Assembly (NCBI GenBank): GCA_023429995.1
Contig: JAEZCE010000097.1
Location: 1 to 55,112, forward strand
Source of the DNA: Bacillota bacterium
GTDB taxonomy: Bacteria; Bacillota; UBA4882; UBA8346
Length of the DNA: 55,112 nucleotides
Reading direction: 5' to 3'
Of this stretch, positions 15,576-23,837 are shown piece after piece. The translations under genes were made by a program, and so were the position numbers. The notes beneath the pieces were generated by a model, which was not told the origin of the DNA, searched no databases, and was given only the letters and a program-made list of their open reading frames with translations. Positions within the stretch are counted from its first letter, which is position 1. The number at the start of each line of letters is the position of its first letter.

Positions 15576-16556
15576 TTAAAATAAAAGGTCCAAAAACTCC
15601 ATCATGGTGACACCGGCCAAGTATTCCTCAAAACAAAACCTGGACAAACTATCCGAAATGGCTTTTCTTTCATGCCTCACCCCAAGGAGGGCTTGTTCAA
15701 TTTGGCAAACATCGGATTTGCCGAAAAAATCCCCAAAAATGCGGGCATTTCGGATTACTCCGGTTTTTACATTCAAGAAGACTTCCACCGACCCGCCTTG
15801 AAATCGGGCTTTATTTTGAAGGTTATATTCCGGTGAAATGCCGTAATTCCAGTCCCAAGCGGCATACTTTCCCCGCGCGGACTCATTCACTCTCTCAATA
15901 TCCATCGAAGTGAGTCGGTATATTTCGTAATGATCCCGGTCCGTTTTCACTTCATTGACTATCATGGTTTTCAGCTCTTCAATCGTGATCGGTGCGGCAA
16001 GATGGCTTTGAATGTTGGTAATCCGGCCGGCAACCGACTTGACTCCCTTCCCTTCAAACTTAGACGGATTGACCTGCAAAGCGGCGCTAATATCGGGAAT
16101 AACAGCCGAAAAAAGAATCGTTCCATGGTGTAATAATCTGTCCCTATATTTATACTGGGCGTTCCCTGAAAACTTTTGTCCGGAGATGCAGAGATCGTTT
16201 CTTCCCGAAAGTTCGGCCTGAACGCCCAATTTGCGTAATACGGCGATAATGGGGGCGGTGAATTTGGAAAAATCACAAAAACTATCATGGAGGTCATTGA
16301 CGATAAAGGTGAAGTTCAAATTGCCCAGATCGTGATAGACCGCCCCGCCTCCGGAAAGCCTCCGGACAACTTTGATATGATGCTTCCTGACATAATCAAG
16401 ATTAATTTCTCCCAAAGTATTCTGATTTTTACCCACCACAATGCAGGGAGAATTACGCCAAAGCATGAAGCATTCCTGAGCGAATTCTTTCAATAAATAC
16501 TCTTCCAGAGCCAAATTAAAGTAAGGGTCTACATTATCATTGACAATATATAACAT
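15576..16556 (-). CDS. lplA: Lipoate-protein ligase A
   Basis: A 326-residue lipoyl ligase of the full two-domain type. The catalytic domain shows RRLSGGGAVYHDLGNLNFTF (residues 64-83), the lipoyl-AMP binding loop, and FSGNAQYKYRDRLLHHGTIL with the conserved Lys region. The C-terminal accessory domain (about 250-326) is present, so it should carry out both lipoate activation and transfer to E2 or GcvH proteins. The start has GGAGG six bases upstream. It is monocistronic; no lipoylated-enzyme genes are in the window. Confidence 0.93.
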   Translation of the reverse strand: MLYIVNDNVDPYFNLALEEYLLKEFAQECFMLWRNSPCIVVGKNQNTLGEINLDYVRKHHIKVVRRLSGGGAVYHDLGNLNFTFIVNDLHDSFCDFSKFTAPIIAVLRKLGVQAELSGRNDLCISGQKFSGNAQYKYRDRLLHHGTILFSAVIPDISAALQVNPSKFEGKGVKSVAGRITNIQSHLAAPITIEELKTMIVNEVKTDRDHYEIYRLTSMDIERVNESARGKYAAWDWNYGISPEYNLQNKARFQGGSVEVFLNVKTGVIRNARIFGDFFGKSDVCQIEQALLGVRHERKAISDSLSRFCFEEYLAGVTMMEFLDLLF

Positions 16557-16828
16557 GTGAAACCTCCATCAAGCTTTGGTGATTCGGGGTTTTGGTTTTA
16601 CTTTTCACTTACAACCATTTCTAAATAATAATTTTCTATAATCGTTGCGCATAACCATTTTCAAATAAAACCAAAGGAGGGATTCCCTCAATTTCTTCTC
16701 CTATTCATCATTTTATCAAAAATTAGGCATTGTGCCCATATATTTAGGGTATCCACTTTTTTTAGAAACACAAATGTGACGGCGCGTTCTAAAAAAGCGC
16801 ACCCGTTTCCGACTGTTCCATGGAGAGA
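16557..16828. other. Gene-free intergenic stretch
   Basis: AT-rich region with no open frame of note. It contains an ACATTGTGCCC-like word related to the dyad before the LysM gene, but nothing I can call. Confidence 0.4.
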
Positions 16829-16999
16829 TTAAATATTCTCAAAAAAGTCCCATGGTGTATCCATGTATGTGTATGCGAGATCCTGTTCTTCTTGCTCCGT
16901 TACACGATATAAAGTATCAAAGTTAGCATGAGCAATTAGGGCTTGTTGTATCTGCTCTCCCCATTTGTTCCATAAGCGGGGAGAAATGATAATAGACTC
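16829..16999 (-). pseudogene. C-terminal fragment of an unidentified protein
   Basis: The minus strand encodes a coherent 56-residue C-terminus (ESIIISPRLWNKWGEQIQQ... YTMDTPWDFFENI-like, then TAA) with protein-like composition but no start. Its open frame runs on into the opposite-strand spoVK-like remnant, so the junction near 16999 looks like a deletion or rearrangement point. Family not recognised. Confidence 0.45.
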
Positions 17000-17419
17000 G
17001 CACGGTGATCGTCGCGGGTTATCCTTCTGAAATGGAGCGGCTTATCAATTCCAATCCCGGTCTTATGTCAAGATTCAACCGTTATTTCCATTTTGAACAC
17101 AGTAAGCCGGATGAATTGTTACAAACTTTTTTAAGACTGGCAAGAAAGAACCAATAAAATGTCGCTAAGGAGGCCCAGCAGAAGGCAATAGAATTGTTCA
17201 CCGAATTATATGACTATCGGGATCAGCGATTCGGAAACGGCAGATTGGTGCGGAATATTTTTGAGAAATGACCCAGAATCATGCCGGGTTTCTCAAATAA
17301 AAAAGGCAACGTGGGAGGACTTTATTACTTGCACGATTCATGATATTCCCGATAAATATTCTAAAGATGCTTGGAATGTCAATTACGCAAGGAAGTTAAG
17401 CGCACAGCCGGTCCAGTAA
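17000..17419 (+). pseudogene. spoVK/CbxX-type AAA ATPase, 5'-truncated and frameshifted
   Basis: Frame-joined translation gives the C-terminal part of a SpoVK/CbxX-family AAA protein: VIVAGYPSEMERLINSNPGL, then SRFNRYFHF, then ELYDYRDQRFGNGRLVRNIF, then an SQIKKATWEDF tail. The Walker A half is missing. An in-frame TAA follows RLARKNQ, and at least one single-base deletion after NIFEK and one further frame change are needed to reach the tail that stays open to 17419. SpoVK acts in late spore maturation; this copy is dead. Confidence 0.85.
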
Positions 17420-17553
17420 CAAAAAAGGGTAACCTCCCCCCTCTTATTTAATCCTCTCAATTCAATTTCAAATTCTTGATCCAAATCGTTGAGCTTCTTT
17501 TTTCAGTTCCGTAAAGCCCATCTGTTCCATATCTTGTCACTAGCTTATTCACT

Positions 17554-17595
17554 TATGAAGAGGCCTGACCATTTTTTGGTCAGGGCCTCTTCATA
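17554..17595. terminator. Long inverted repeat, probable terminator
   Basis: TATGAAGAGGCCTGACC and its complement (one bulged base) flank a 7-nt ATTTTTT loop, about 17 bp of pairing. It lies 155 bp past the stop of the haloalkane dehalogenase and next to the spoVK remnant. T-runs are only in the loop, so it could equally be an insertion-element end. Confidence 0.45.
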
Positions 17596-17749
17596 GTGAT
17601 CGCTTTTATTTTCGCTATAGAGCTTCGAGCGATATCTGAATCACTAGAACCTCTATAAATACTGGGATCGATGTAGTTAAAGGAAACATCTCTTACCCTC
17701 CAAGAATAACACAAGGTGTTACCATTCCACAGTATAAAACCGCCAATCT

Positions 17750-18637
17750 CTAGTCGGATAGGGACCGCAAGAAAGCAGCGATGGCTCGGCCAATTTCCGC
17801 AGGAGCGTCCTCTTGAATGAAATGTCGCCCACGAACAGTGATTTCTTGTTGACACGGCCAGGTACGGCAAAACTTGCGTTGTGACCCGATTAACATGGAA
17901 CCAGGATCGGCGTTAATGAAAAGTTTGGGAATGGTACTGGTCGCTAACCATGCCGCATAGTGGGCCACGATATCATGCACATCGCCCGGTTCACCCTCAA
18001 ACGGGATCTCGCGTGGCCAAGTCAGCATAGGACGTCGAACTTCACCTGGTTCAAGGTAGGGGCGACGATAGGCCGCTAATTCTTCCTCCTCCAGGCACCG
18101 TAGGACACTGCCCGGTAAGAAACGTTCAATGAAGATGTTCTCTTCCATGACTAAGCGCTCCCCTGCGGACGACCGAAGCGCCTGGAAAACCGGTCTCGCA
18201 TGTTCGGGCCACATATCCCAGTGGAGCGGTTGGACAATAGCTTCCATATAGACAATAGCCTTGACCCGCTCTGGATGGCGGTCAGCCCAATGAAAGCCCA
18301 GTGCCGATCCCCAATCGTGAACCACGAGGGTGACGTTATGGGTCAGCCCCAATGTATCAAACCAAGCATTCAGGTAACGTACGTGATCCACGAAGCGATA
18401 AGTACCGTCAGGGATTTTACCGGAGTCGCCCATCCCTACCAAATCAGGAGCTAAACAGCGGCCGGCGTTTTCTAAATGCGGAATCACATTCCGCCACAGA
18501 TAGGAGGAGGTGGGGTTCCCATGCAAGAAGACAATCGGCTCCCCCTTTCCTGTGTCTATATATGCTATCTCGCTGTCGAGCGTTTCCACTCGATTTCGAA
18601 CATAGTAATCTGTTGTTTCGATCAATCTGTCACACAT
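17750..18637 (-). CDS. dhaA: Haloalkane dehalogenase, HLD-II subfamily
   Basis: A 295-residue alpha/beta-hydrolase with the complete HLD-II set: Asn41 (HGNPTSSYLW) and Trp109 as halide-stabilising pair, nucleophile Asp108 in VVHDWGSALG, acid Glu132 (MEAIVQP) and base His272 (GRHFIQED). It should hydrolyse carbon-halogen bonds of short haloalkanes to alcohols in the cytoplasm. The ATG at 18637 has AAGGAGGG seven bases upstream and overlaps the stop of a 39-codon ORF (TAATG), so translation is probably coupled to it. The natural substrate is unknown. Symbol given by similarity. Confidence 0.9.
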   Translation of the reverse strand: MCDRLIETTDYYVRNRVETLDSEIAYIDTGKGEPIVFLHGNPTSSYLWRNVIPHLENAGRCLAPDLVGMGDSGKIPDGTYRFVDHVRYLNAWFDTLGLTHNVTLVVHDWGSALGFHWADRHPERVKAIVYMEAIVQPLHWDMWPEHARPVFQALRSSAGERLVMEENIFIERFLPGSVLRCLEEEELAAYRRPYLEPGEVRRPMLTWPREIPFEGEPGDVHDIVAHYAAWLATSTIPKLFINADPGSMLIGSQRKFCRTWPCQQEITVRGRHFIQEDAPAEIGRAIAAFLRSLSD

Positions 18638-18756
18638 TAGATTCCCTCCTTGCTCAAAATTAAAGAACAAATATTCCTCATCCTTGACCCTGTATGCCCC
18701 ACAATCGCCGCAGTATTCTGCACAACGCAACCAAAGTAATAATCCGCTTTTCTCAT
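18637..18756 (-). CDS. 39-codon upstream ORF coupled to the dehalogenase
   Basis: It starts ATG at 18756 with AGGAGG eight bases upstream, encodes MRKADYYFGCVVQ and a basic C-terminus, and stops as TAATG on the dehalogenase start. In the next frame the same DNA encodes a Cys-rich CAEYCGDCGAYRVKDEEYLF, which looks more protein-like, so this may be a frameshifted remnant of a small zinc-ribbon gene that now acts as a leader ORF. Confidence 0.5.
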   Translation of the reverse strand: MRKADYYFGCVVQNTAAIVGHTGSRMRNICSLILSKEGI

Positions 18757-18822
18757 ATGTTCGACCTCCTGTTTTTTAGTCTTATCGCTTAGACTGTTCA
18801 AGGAGGCCAAAGGTTACCAATA

Positions 18823-19605
18823 TCAAGAAAAAATTTTCCATTCGTTGTTTCTTATGCCTTTCCTGATTCTTTGCGCCAAAAATTGGTCTGCCGTTTCCCG
18901 GTACAGGTTTTGGTAGATATCGCGCAATGAGCACAGTTCAACCATTTCTTCCCTGGCTTTAAAGATAATCTTAGGACGGGGATTGTCTAAAGCCTGTTTC
19001 GTTATCCAGCCCTGCTGTATACCATAACGGACCCACTGATTACAGTTGCAGGGATTTGATTTTTTTATCAGTTGACATCTTTCCTCCAGGTAACCGGCGA
19101 TTCTTTTTTTGGCCCGATGCAGTGTCGCTTTGACTGAACCTATAGGGCAGTCCAAAATTTCAGCGACTATTTTTTGCGGTAAACCGACAGTTACCGCCAG
19201 GCAAAAAACCTTTCTCTGGTTGATGGGCAGACATTCGGTAAAACCATGCAGGCACCGGTATTTAACCTCACGGGCAAACACTTCGGTTTCAGGGTCATTG
19301 CCGGGGTTAGGGTCGGCTATTTCCTCGATTGAATAGTTTAAATCCTCGGTAAGCTCATAAATGCGCAACTTGGCTCTCTGCTTCAGGTAGTCATTGGCAA
19401 CATTGAGAGCAATGCGATAGATCCAAGTAAAAAAAGAGCTATCCTCTCGAAAGGTATGATAGGAACGGAAGGCCCGGAAAAAAGCTTCTTGGGTTATGTC
19501 CGCAGCGTCATTCGCATCGCCTGTCAGTCCCAAGGCCAGCCTGTATACCTTTGCCTGATGGTCGCAATACAAGCGGTCAAAAAGTTCGGTGAGTTTATCA
19601 GTCAT
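18823..19605 (-). CDS. ECF-type RNA polymerase sigma factor with C-terminal extension
   Basis: A 260-residue sigma factor. Region 2 (about 15-85) includes DAADITQEAFFRAF and a WIYRIALNVANDYL core-binding helix. Region 4 (about 118-170) has LPINQRKVFCLA and the recognition helix GSVKATLHRAKKRI. The remaining 90 residues are an extension with a C-x-C pair and an upstream Cys (CQLIKKSNPCNCNQW), possibly metal-binding, as in anti-sigma-independent ECF groups. No anti-sigma gene is adjacent. It lies 66 bp upstream of the uORF-dehalogenase pair on the same strand. Confidence 0.9.
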   Translation of the reverse strand: MTDKLTELFDRLYCDHQAKVYRLALGLTGDANDAADITQEAFFRAFRSYHTFREDSSFFTWIYRIALNVANDYLKQRAKLRIYELTEDLNYSIEEIADPNPGNDPETEVFAREVKYRCLHGFTECLPINQRKVFCLAVTVGLPQKIVAEILDCPIGSVKATLHRAKKRIAGYLEERCQLIKKSNPCNCNQWVRYGIQQGWITKQALDNPRPKIIFKAREEMVELCSLRDIYQNLYRETADQFLAQRIRKGIRNNEWKIFS

Positions 19606-19750
19606 GGTATCGTCTCATTTTTATTGATTTTCAAAGAATCGAATAAATAGATTTTGACAAATTGACGTAGAATCCTTTAAGAAAGAAACTTCGGAATTTG
19701 TCACATTGATGTTTCTACTTAATGCTTAGGTCATAGTTCCTGAGAATATC

Positions 19751-19785
19751 GTGCGCCCGACAGGAATCGAACCTGTTGGAGCAGG
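19751..19785 (-). pseudogene. tRNA 3'-end remnant (T-arm plus acceptor strand)
   Basis: The minus strand reads ACAGG TTCGATT CCTGT followed by an acceptor strand CGGGCGCAC, the 3' third of a tRNA. No D-arm, anticodon arm or 5' acceptor follows. Such stubs commonly mark an integrase attachment site (att) or a recombined tRNA locus. Confidence 0.65.
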
Positions 19786-19875
19786 ATATTTTCTAGGCGA
19801 AATAGTCGAAAAAGGCCTGTTAAAATTGATCTGTTAATATTTTCTAATCGAATTAAATCCAAAAAAATCGAGGTT

Positions 19876-20193
19876 ATGGATTCCCAAAAGATACCCAATT
19901 TTATTTTCCCATCATTTGTAAACTCTAATGAAATCTCTCAGCAAAAACATTCTCAAATTCCTTTTTCATTGGCGTCAATCATTGCAATAGGGATTGAAAC
20001 TTGCGAACCGCTGCATCCGGGGGCATATCAAAACCTGCTTGATTTGATTCATGATCTATGCGGGCAGTATGGGTTACAGCCTACGCCGGATTTATTCAGT
20101 TTCATTCCAAGTATGACCCAGTCAATCGCCATTTTAATCCCTTTTGCCGGGATGATTTTGGGGCCAGGAAAACCAATCTGGAGTGGAAGGTAA
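19876..20193 (+). CDS. Hypothetical protein, doubtful
   Basis: A 105-codon frame with only a weak GAGG immediately before the ATG. The product has a hydrophobic C-terminal third (SIAILIPFAGMILG) and no recognised family. It lies in a remnant-rich zone beside the tRNA stub, and it could be a fragment. Confidence 0.3.
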   Translation: MDSQKIPNFIFPSFVNSNEISQQKHSQIPFSLASIIAIGIETCEPLHPGAYQNLLDLIHDLCGQYGLQPTPDLFSFIPSMTQSIAILIPFAGMILGPGKPIWSGR

Positions 20194-20196
20194 TTT

Positions 20197-20256
20197 TTAG
20201 CAGGAACTATTATATGATGCGGCCGTTACAATAAATGCAAGCTTTCTTTTTTTCAT
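20197..20256 (-). other. 19-codon peptide with strong ribosome site
   Basis: AAAGGAGG, six bases, ATG, then MKKRKLAFIVTAAS and a quick stop. This looks like the start of a secreted or membrane protein cut off after its first residues. Coding status is uncertain. Confidence 0.35.
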
Positions 20257-20276
20257 TTTCTACCTCCTTTATAAAG

Positions 20277-20306
20277 CCCCATTACCTGATCAGGTAGTGG
20301 GGACTT
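20277..20306. terminator. Hairpin between small genes
   Basis: CCCCA.TACCTG and its complement form a long, nearly perfect stem centred on a TGATCA, followed by ACTTTTAA on the plus strand. It lies upstream of the 19-codon peptide on minus and before the YjcZ-like gene on plus. Confidence 0.45.
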
Positions 20307-20401
20307 TTAATTATATTTGCCTAAATTCCTTTTCCCAGAGAATTCATATAATGTAAGACCTTCTCGAAAGGCGTGTAATTACGGAAAGGAGAGCGGACAA
20401 T

Positions 20402-20539
20402 ATGGCAGATGGTTTAAAAGGATTAATGGAAGGTTTGGGTGACGGTTTTGGTTTTGGAAGTAACGGCTGGCTCATGTTCTTAATCTTCGTGTTATTGGTT
20501 ATTGGTTGCGGCGGTTGCTTCGGTGGCGGTTTCATCTAA
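20402..20539 (+). CDS. YjcZ-like small Gly-rich membrane peptide
   Basis: A 45-residue protein: a Gly-rich soluble half (GLGDGFGFGSNGW), one transmembrane helix (LMFLIFVLLVIG) and a GCGGCFGGGF end. This composition and size match the sporulation-associated YjcZ/YhdC-type peptides of endospore formers. AAGGAG lies about ten bases before the ATG. The function in the family is largely unknown. Confidence 0.7.
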   Translation: MADGLKGLMEGLGDGFGFGSNGWLMFLIFVLLVIGCGGCFGGGFI

Positions 20540-20589
20540 GAAGGATTTAGGTCTATTGACTTCCATCGTCATGGATTAACATCGAAAGA

Positions 20590-20704
20590 GGCTGTTGCAA
20601 AAATGATTAAAATCAATGAGAAATACAATATATAGCATAAATAATTGGTAAAGCTTTATATATATTGTATTTCTCTATCGATAAATCTTATTTTGCAACA
20701 GACC
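20590..20704. mobile_element. MITE-like element, copy 1
   Basis: A 115-bp element with CTGTTGCAAAA terminal inverted repeats and a long internal imperfect palindrome (AGAAATACAATATAT against ATATATTGTATTTCTC). It encodes nothing. The same ends and interior recur at 28926-29046. The ends resemble IS6-family terminal repeats (GGNNCTGTTGCAAA), so it may be moved by such a transposase. Confidence 0.75.
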
Positions 20705-20808
20705 CTTTTCATAAAATGTTCTAACACATTCAAAATGACATTGGTTTGTTTTCTTTTACCCCATAAAGATCATACTTGGATTTGATCAGAGGGTCTTTGT
20801 CACTGCAA

Positions 20809-21357
20809 TTACCGTAAAATAATCTTTTCCCCTTTTATAAATGCCCATGCTGCAATAGAAAACCACATGACAAAGGTAAAAGGCATAAAATATAAATAAC
20901 CATTATAGAACTTAAATAGCCCGATTCCCTGAAAAGCTTGTCCGACCATATAACCAAAAGCTATAAAACTGGCCACATACGGATATAAAAATATTTTTCT
21001 GACGGGTAGGAAATATAGATAGATCATAAATGTAAAAATCCAAGCTATGGGAGTCCAGAAAGAAAAAAGCCCTAAAATACTAAATGAGCCAATATAAAAA
21101 TACTTAAACAAATGAAAAAAACCACTAAAAATAATGATTATAAACATATCGAGGATTCCCCCAAAAAGGAGTCCATAAATAAAAAATTTTTTATATTGCC
21201 TTTTGGGAATCAGTGCTAAAGCTGTAATTCCAAAAGCTAAGGCAACCAGCAAATAATAAATCCCTTTATCGAACGGCAAGACTTTCTCCTCCACAAAATA
21301 GGATTGCCTGTTCCGCAAATATTTATTATTTTGTTCAGCTGTTTCTTCAAGTATCAA
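20809..21357 (-). CDS. Integral membrane protein, CBO0543-like
   Basis: A 182-residue protein with a polar 30-residue N-terminus and about five transmembrane helices (GIYYLLVALAFGITALAL onward), rich in aromatic residues. Length and pattern resemble the uncharacterised CBO0543-type membrane proteins of spore formers. There are no catalytic motifs, and it stands alone. Confidence is high that it is a gene, low on the family. Confidence 0.7.
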   Translation of the reverse strand: MILEETAEQNNKYLRNRQSYFVEEKVLPFDKGIYYLLVALAFGITALALIPKRQYKKFFIYGLLFGGILDMFIIIIFSGFFHLFKYFYIGSFSILGLFSFWTPIAWIFTFMIYLYFLPVRKIFLYPYVASFIAFGYMVGQAFQGIGLFKFYNGYLYFMPFTFVMWFSIAAWAFIKGEKIILR

Positions 21358-21519
21358 CCAGGCCCTTTCGACCTGGTTTTATGCTGGGCAATGGAAAAAA
21401 TGAAAATAGGGTATTTTTCTCGCGCAGGGGCGCAGAGGTTTTCACCAACAATATTTTCCTTCTTTACTCTGCGTCTCCCTAACTTTTTCAAAATCCCTGT
21501 TTTCTCTCGTCCTGCCTTC

Positions 21520-22275
21520 TTACAGCAAGTGCCCGCCGGATACTTCAATGTCCTGGGCGGTGACCCAGCCAAAATCAGCGGATAATAAGTTCACAATGAC
21601 CTTAGCAAGATCTTCGGGTTGGCCGATTCTGCCGAATGCCGATTGCTCAGCCAGCGGCTTGATGAATTCAGGATGTTTATCGAACACTCCCTCGCCGAAA
21701 TTGCTGTGCGTGGGGCCGGGCGAAACTGCGTTGACCCGGATTTGACGCGGCGCCAGTTCTTTGGCGATATAGCGAGTCCAGGACGACAACGCCGCTTTTA
21801 ACGGGCCGTAGGCGGAGTAACCGGGAAACGATTGGTTCTTGGACGTGCTCGAAGTATTGACAATGGCTCCGGCATCCTCCATCCATCGGACGAGGTGTTG
21901 TGTTAAGAAAACGGGGCCTTTGAAATTCGTATTCAGTATCTTGTCGAAATATTCTTCGCTCATCTCCATGAACATCATAGGCCCACCGACACCGCCATTA
22001 TTGACCAGGTAATCGAAAGTGGTTCGGTTCCAAATCTCGTGAAGCTTCTTGTGCGCTTCCTGAACGAACCCTTCAAAGGTTGAGCGTTGCGTCAGATCCA
22101 ACTTCAGCGCCACAGCCCGAACTCCTATATTTTTCTCAATTTCCTTAACAACAGCTTCTGCTCTATCTTGATAGGAATTGTAGGTGAGAATAACGCCAAC
22201 TCCGCGTTTGCCAAGCTCAAGCGCAGTTGCTTTTCCAATGCCGTTGCTTCCACCGGTTATGATTGCGATTTTCAT
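21520..22275 (-). CDS. Short-chain dehydrogenase/reductase
   Basis: A 251-residue classical SDR: TGGSNGIG cofactor loop, NNGG (usual NNAG), catalytic Ser in NTSSTSKNQ, Tyr and Lys in YSAYGPLKA, and a PGPTHSNFGEG cofactor segment. The start is the ATG at 22275 behind GGGGGAG. It is probably an NADP(H) reductase of unknown substrate. The AraC-type regulator is divergently transcribed from the 220-bp gap and is its likely regulator. Confidence 0.92.
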   Translation of the reverse strand: MKIAIITGGSNGIGKATALELGKRGVGVILTYNSYQDRAEAVVKEIEKNIGVRAVALKLDLTQRSTFEGFVQEAHKKLHEIWNRTTFDYLVNNGGVGGPMMFMEMSEEYFDKILNTNFKGPVFLTQHLVRWMEDAGAIVNTSSTSKNQSFPGYSAYGPLKAALSSWTRYIAKELAPRQIRVNAVSPGPTHSNFGEGVFDKHPEFIKPLAEQSAFGRIGQPEDLAKVIVNLLSADFGWVTAQDIEVSGGHLL

Positions 22276-22495
22276 CAATATCTCCCCCTTGTTTTGGTTG
22301 TTCCGTCTTGATTCCATCTTAGCCGTTTCTGTTGCAACAAACTAGCTCCAATGACGCCAATTTATTGCCTAAAAGCGCCAGGAAAACGCAAAGCATTCCC
22401 CCATATCCCTTTGTTGTATGTCTAAAAAATCCTAAAAATGCCCCGCAGTTTGAAATCGGGATGGAAAACCGGAAGGGATGTGATAGAATAGGGAT

Positions 22496-23386
22496 ATGAA
22501 TAAAGTTTTGGATGAAATCATTGAGCGAATGAACAGAGCAGGCACTCGACCCATGGAAACCGGAGTACCCGGGCTAAACATGATTAAGGGCGACATTCCC
22601 GCCCATCAGCTCGCCGCGCTCTACAAACCGCTCATTGGTTTTACGGTTCAGGGAACCAAGATTCTGACCATCGGGGAACGCAGTACGGCTCTGAAAGGGC
22701 CTTCATATTACGTGTTACCGGTGCACGTTCCCGCAACGGCCAGTGTACATCCGGACCCTGATGGCCGTCCTTACATGTCCCTCGGTCTTGCGTTCAATCA
22801 AAATCTTCTTCAGAGTTTGCTTAGAGATCTTCCTGAAGATCTCCTGCCAACCACTTCGGAGCAACAATTCGCAGCTTGTGAAATGGACATCAAACTGATG
22901 GAGGCATGGCTGCGGTTATTGCGATTAACCAAGACTCCTGAGGATATTCCGGCCCTTGCGCCGGCCTATGAGCGCGAAATTCTTTATCGCGTTCTGATGG
23001 GATCGCAAGGATGGTATCTGAGGCAACTGGGCCTGAGAGAAAGCAATTTTTCAAAGATTTCCCAGACTGTAAAATGGCTTCGCGATAACTATACCAAGCC
23101 CATTGACGTCGGTGCGATGGCCGCGAAATCGGGGATGGCTATCAATACCTTTCACCGTCAGTTTAAACGGGCAACCGGTTTAAGCCCGATTCAATTTCAA
23201 AAACAATTGAGACTTTTGGAAGCCAGAAATCTGATGGCATTTGAGGGCTATGCGGTAGCCAGCGCCGCATATCAAGTGGGTTACCAGAGTCCCTCACAGT
23301 TTAACCGGGAATATTCCCGCTTCTTCGGCTCACCCCCGGCGCGGGACACCGAGAAGCTAAGACGAATCGAAGCCGCGAGGGATTAG
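22496..23386 (+). CDS. AraC-family regulator with AraC_N sensor domain
   Basis: A 296-residue regulator. The N-terminal AraC_N cupin-like domain (about 20-180) contains YYVLPVHVPATA; two C-terminal HTHs (about 195-290) include AAKSGMAINTFHRQFKRATG and VASAAYQVGYQSPSQFNREYSRFFG. The ribosome site merges with the -10-like AATAGGGAT just before the ATG. It is divergent from the SDR gene; regulators of this subgroup usually control the neighbouring reductase. A GCGGCC/GGCCGC hairpin sits on its stop codon. Confidence 0.92.
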   Translation: MNKVLDEIIERMNRAGTRPMETGVPGLNMIKGDIPAHQLAALYKPLIGFTVQGTKILTIGERSTALKGPSYYVLPVHVPATASVHPDPDGRPYMSLGLAFNQNLLQSLLRDLPEDLLPTTSEQQFAACEMDIKLMEAWLRLLRLTKTPEDIPALAPAYEREILYRVLMGSQGWYLRQLGLRESNFSKISQTVKWLRDNYTKPIDVGAMAAKSGMAINTFHRQFKRATGLSPIQFQKQLRLLEARNLMAFEGYAVASAAYQVGYQSPSQFNREYSRFFGSPPARDTEKLRRIEAARD

Positions 23387-23837
23387 CGGCCAGCCGGCCG
23401 CTTCGATTTAGAAGGGGTTGCCTCAGAAAAAAGACAGCCCGCTCCCCTTCAATCGGCTTCGTAAATATCCTAATTGATGATTTAAATCAATTTTTCGTTC
23501 CAAAATTCTTTTTTTCGAAAACATCGATCCCGGCTTCAAAAAAATAAATCCAAAATGAAAATCAATCCCGGGTTCTTAAGAATTAGCGGTTCTGCTTTTA
23601 AAATCGTTAACTATAAGAAGTCTCTGCGGGCTTGTCAATAACTAATTAACTAATAATGAAAGCATCTTTGAATGTTGCCTGTTCCTGTCGGCATTACCAC
23701 AAGATAGTGCTTCTTTACAAACTCACTATACCAAATGGAGAGGTGTTTCTATATTATTTCTGCCGATTTTTCAACTCTTGTTCCTATCGGTAATGTTTAA
23801 AAAGTATGACAGCTTTGGTCATAAAAAGCGCTCTATA
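23387..23837. other. Intergenic region without genes
   Basis: It holds a GC hairpin at the AraC stop, a GAAGGGG...CCCCTTC inverted pair (about 23411-23450) around an A-rich centre, and a terminator candidate at its right end. There is no convincing frame on either strand. Confidence 0.5.
23799..23828. terminator. Weak terminator after the ABC polyol operon
   Basis: TATGAC/GTCATA stem with a 7-nt loop, flanked by A and T runs on both sides. It lies ten bases past the cupin stop. Confidence 0.45.

Noticed and set aside
17580..17870. 96-codon minus frame after the dehalogenase
   Set aside because: Out-of-frame shadow overlapping the dehalogenase end and the inverted repeat.
19980..20005. ATTGCAATAGGGATTGAAAC resembles the end of a CRISPR repeat
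   Set aside because: It occurs once, with no spaced second copy and no cas gene in the window.
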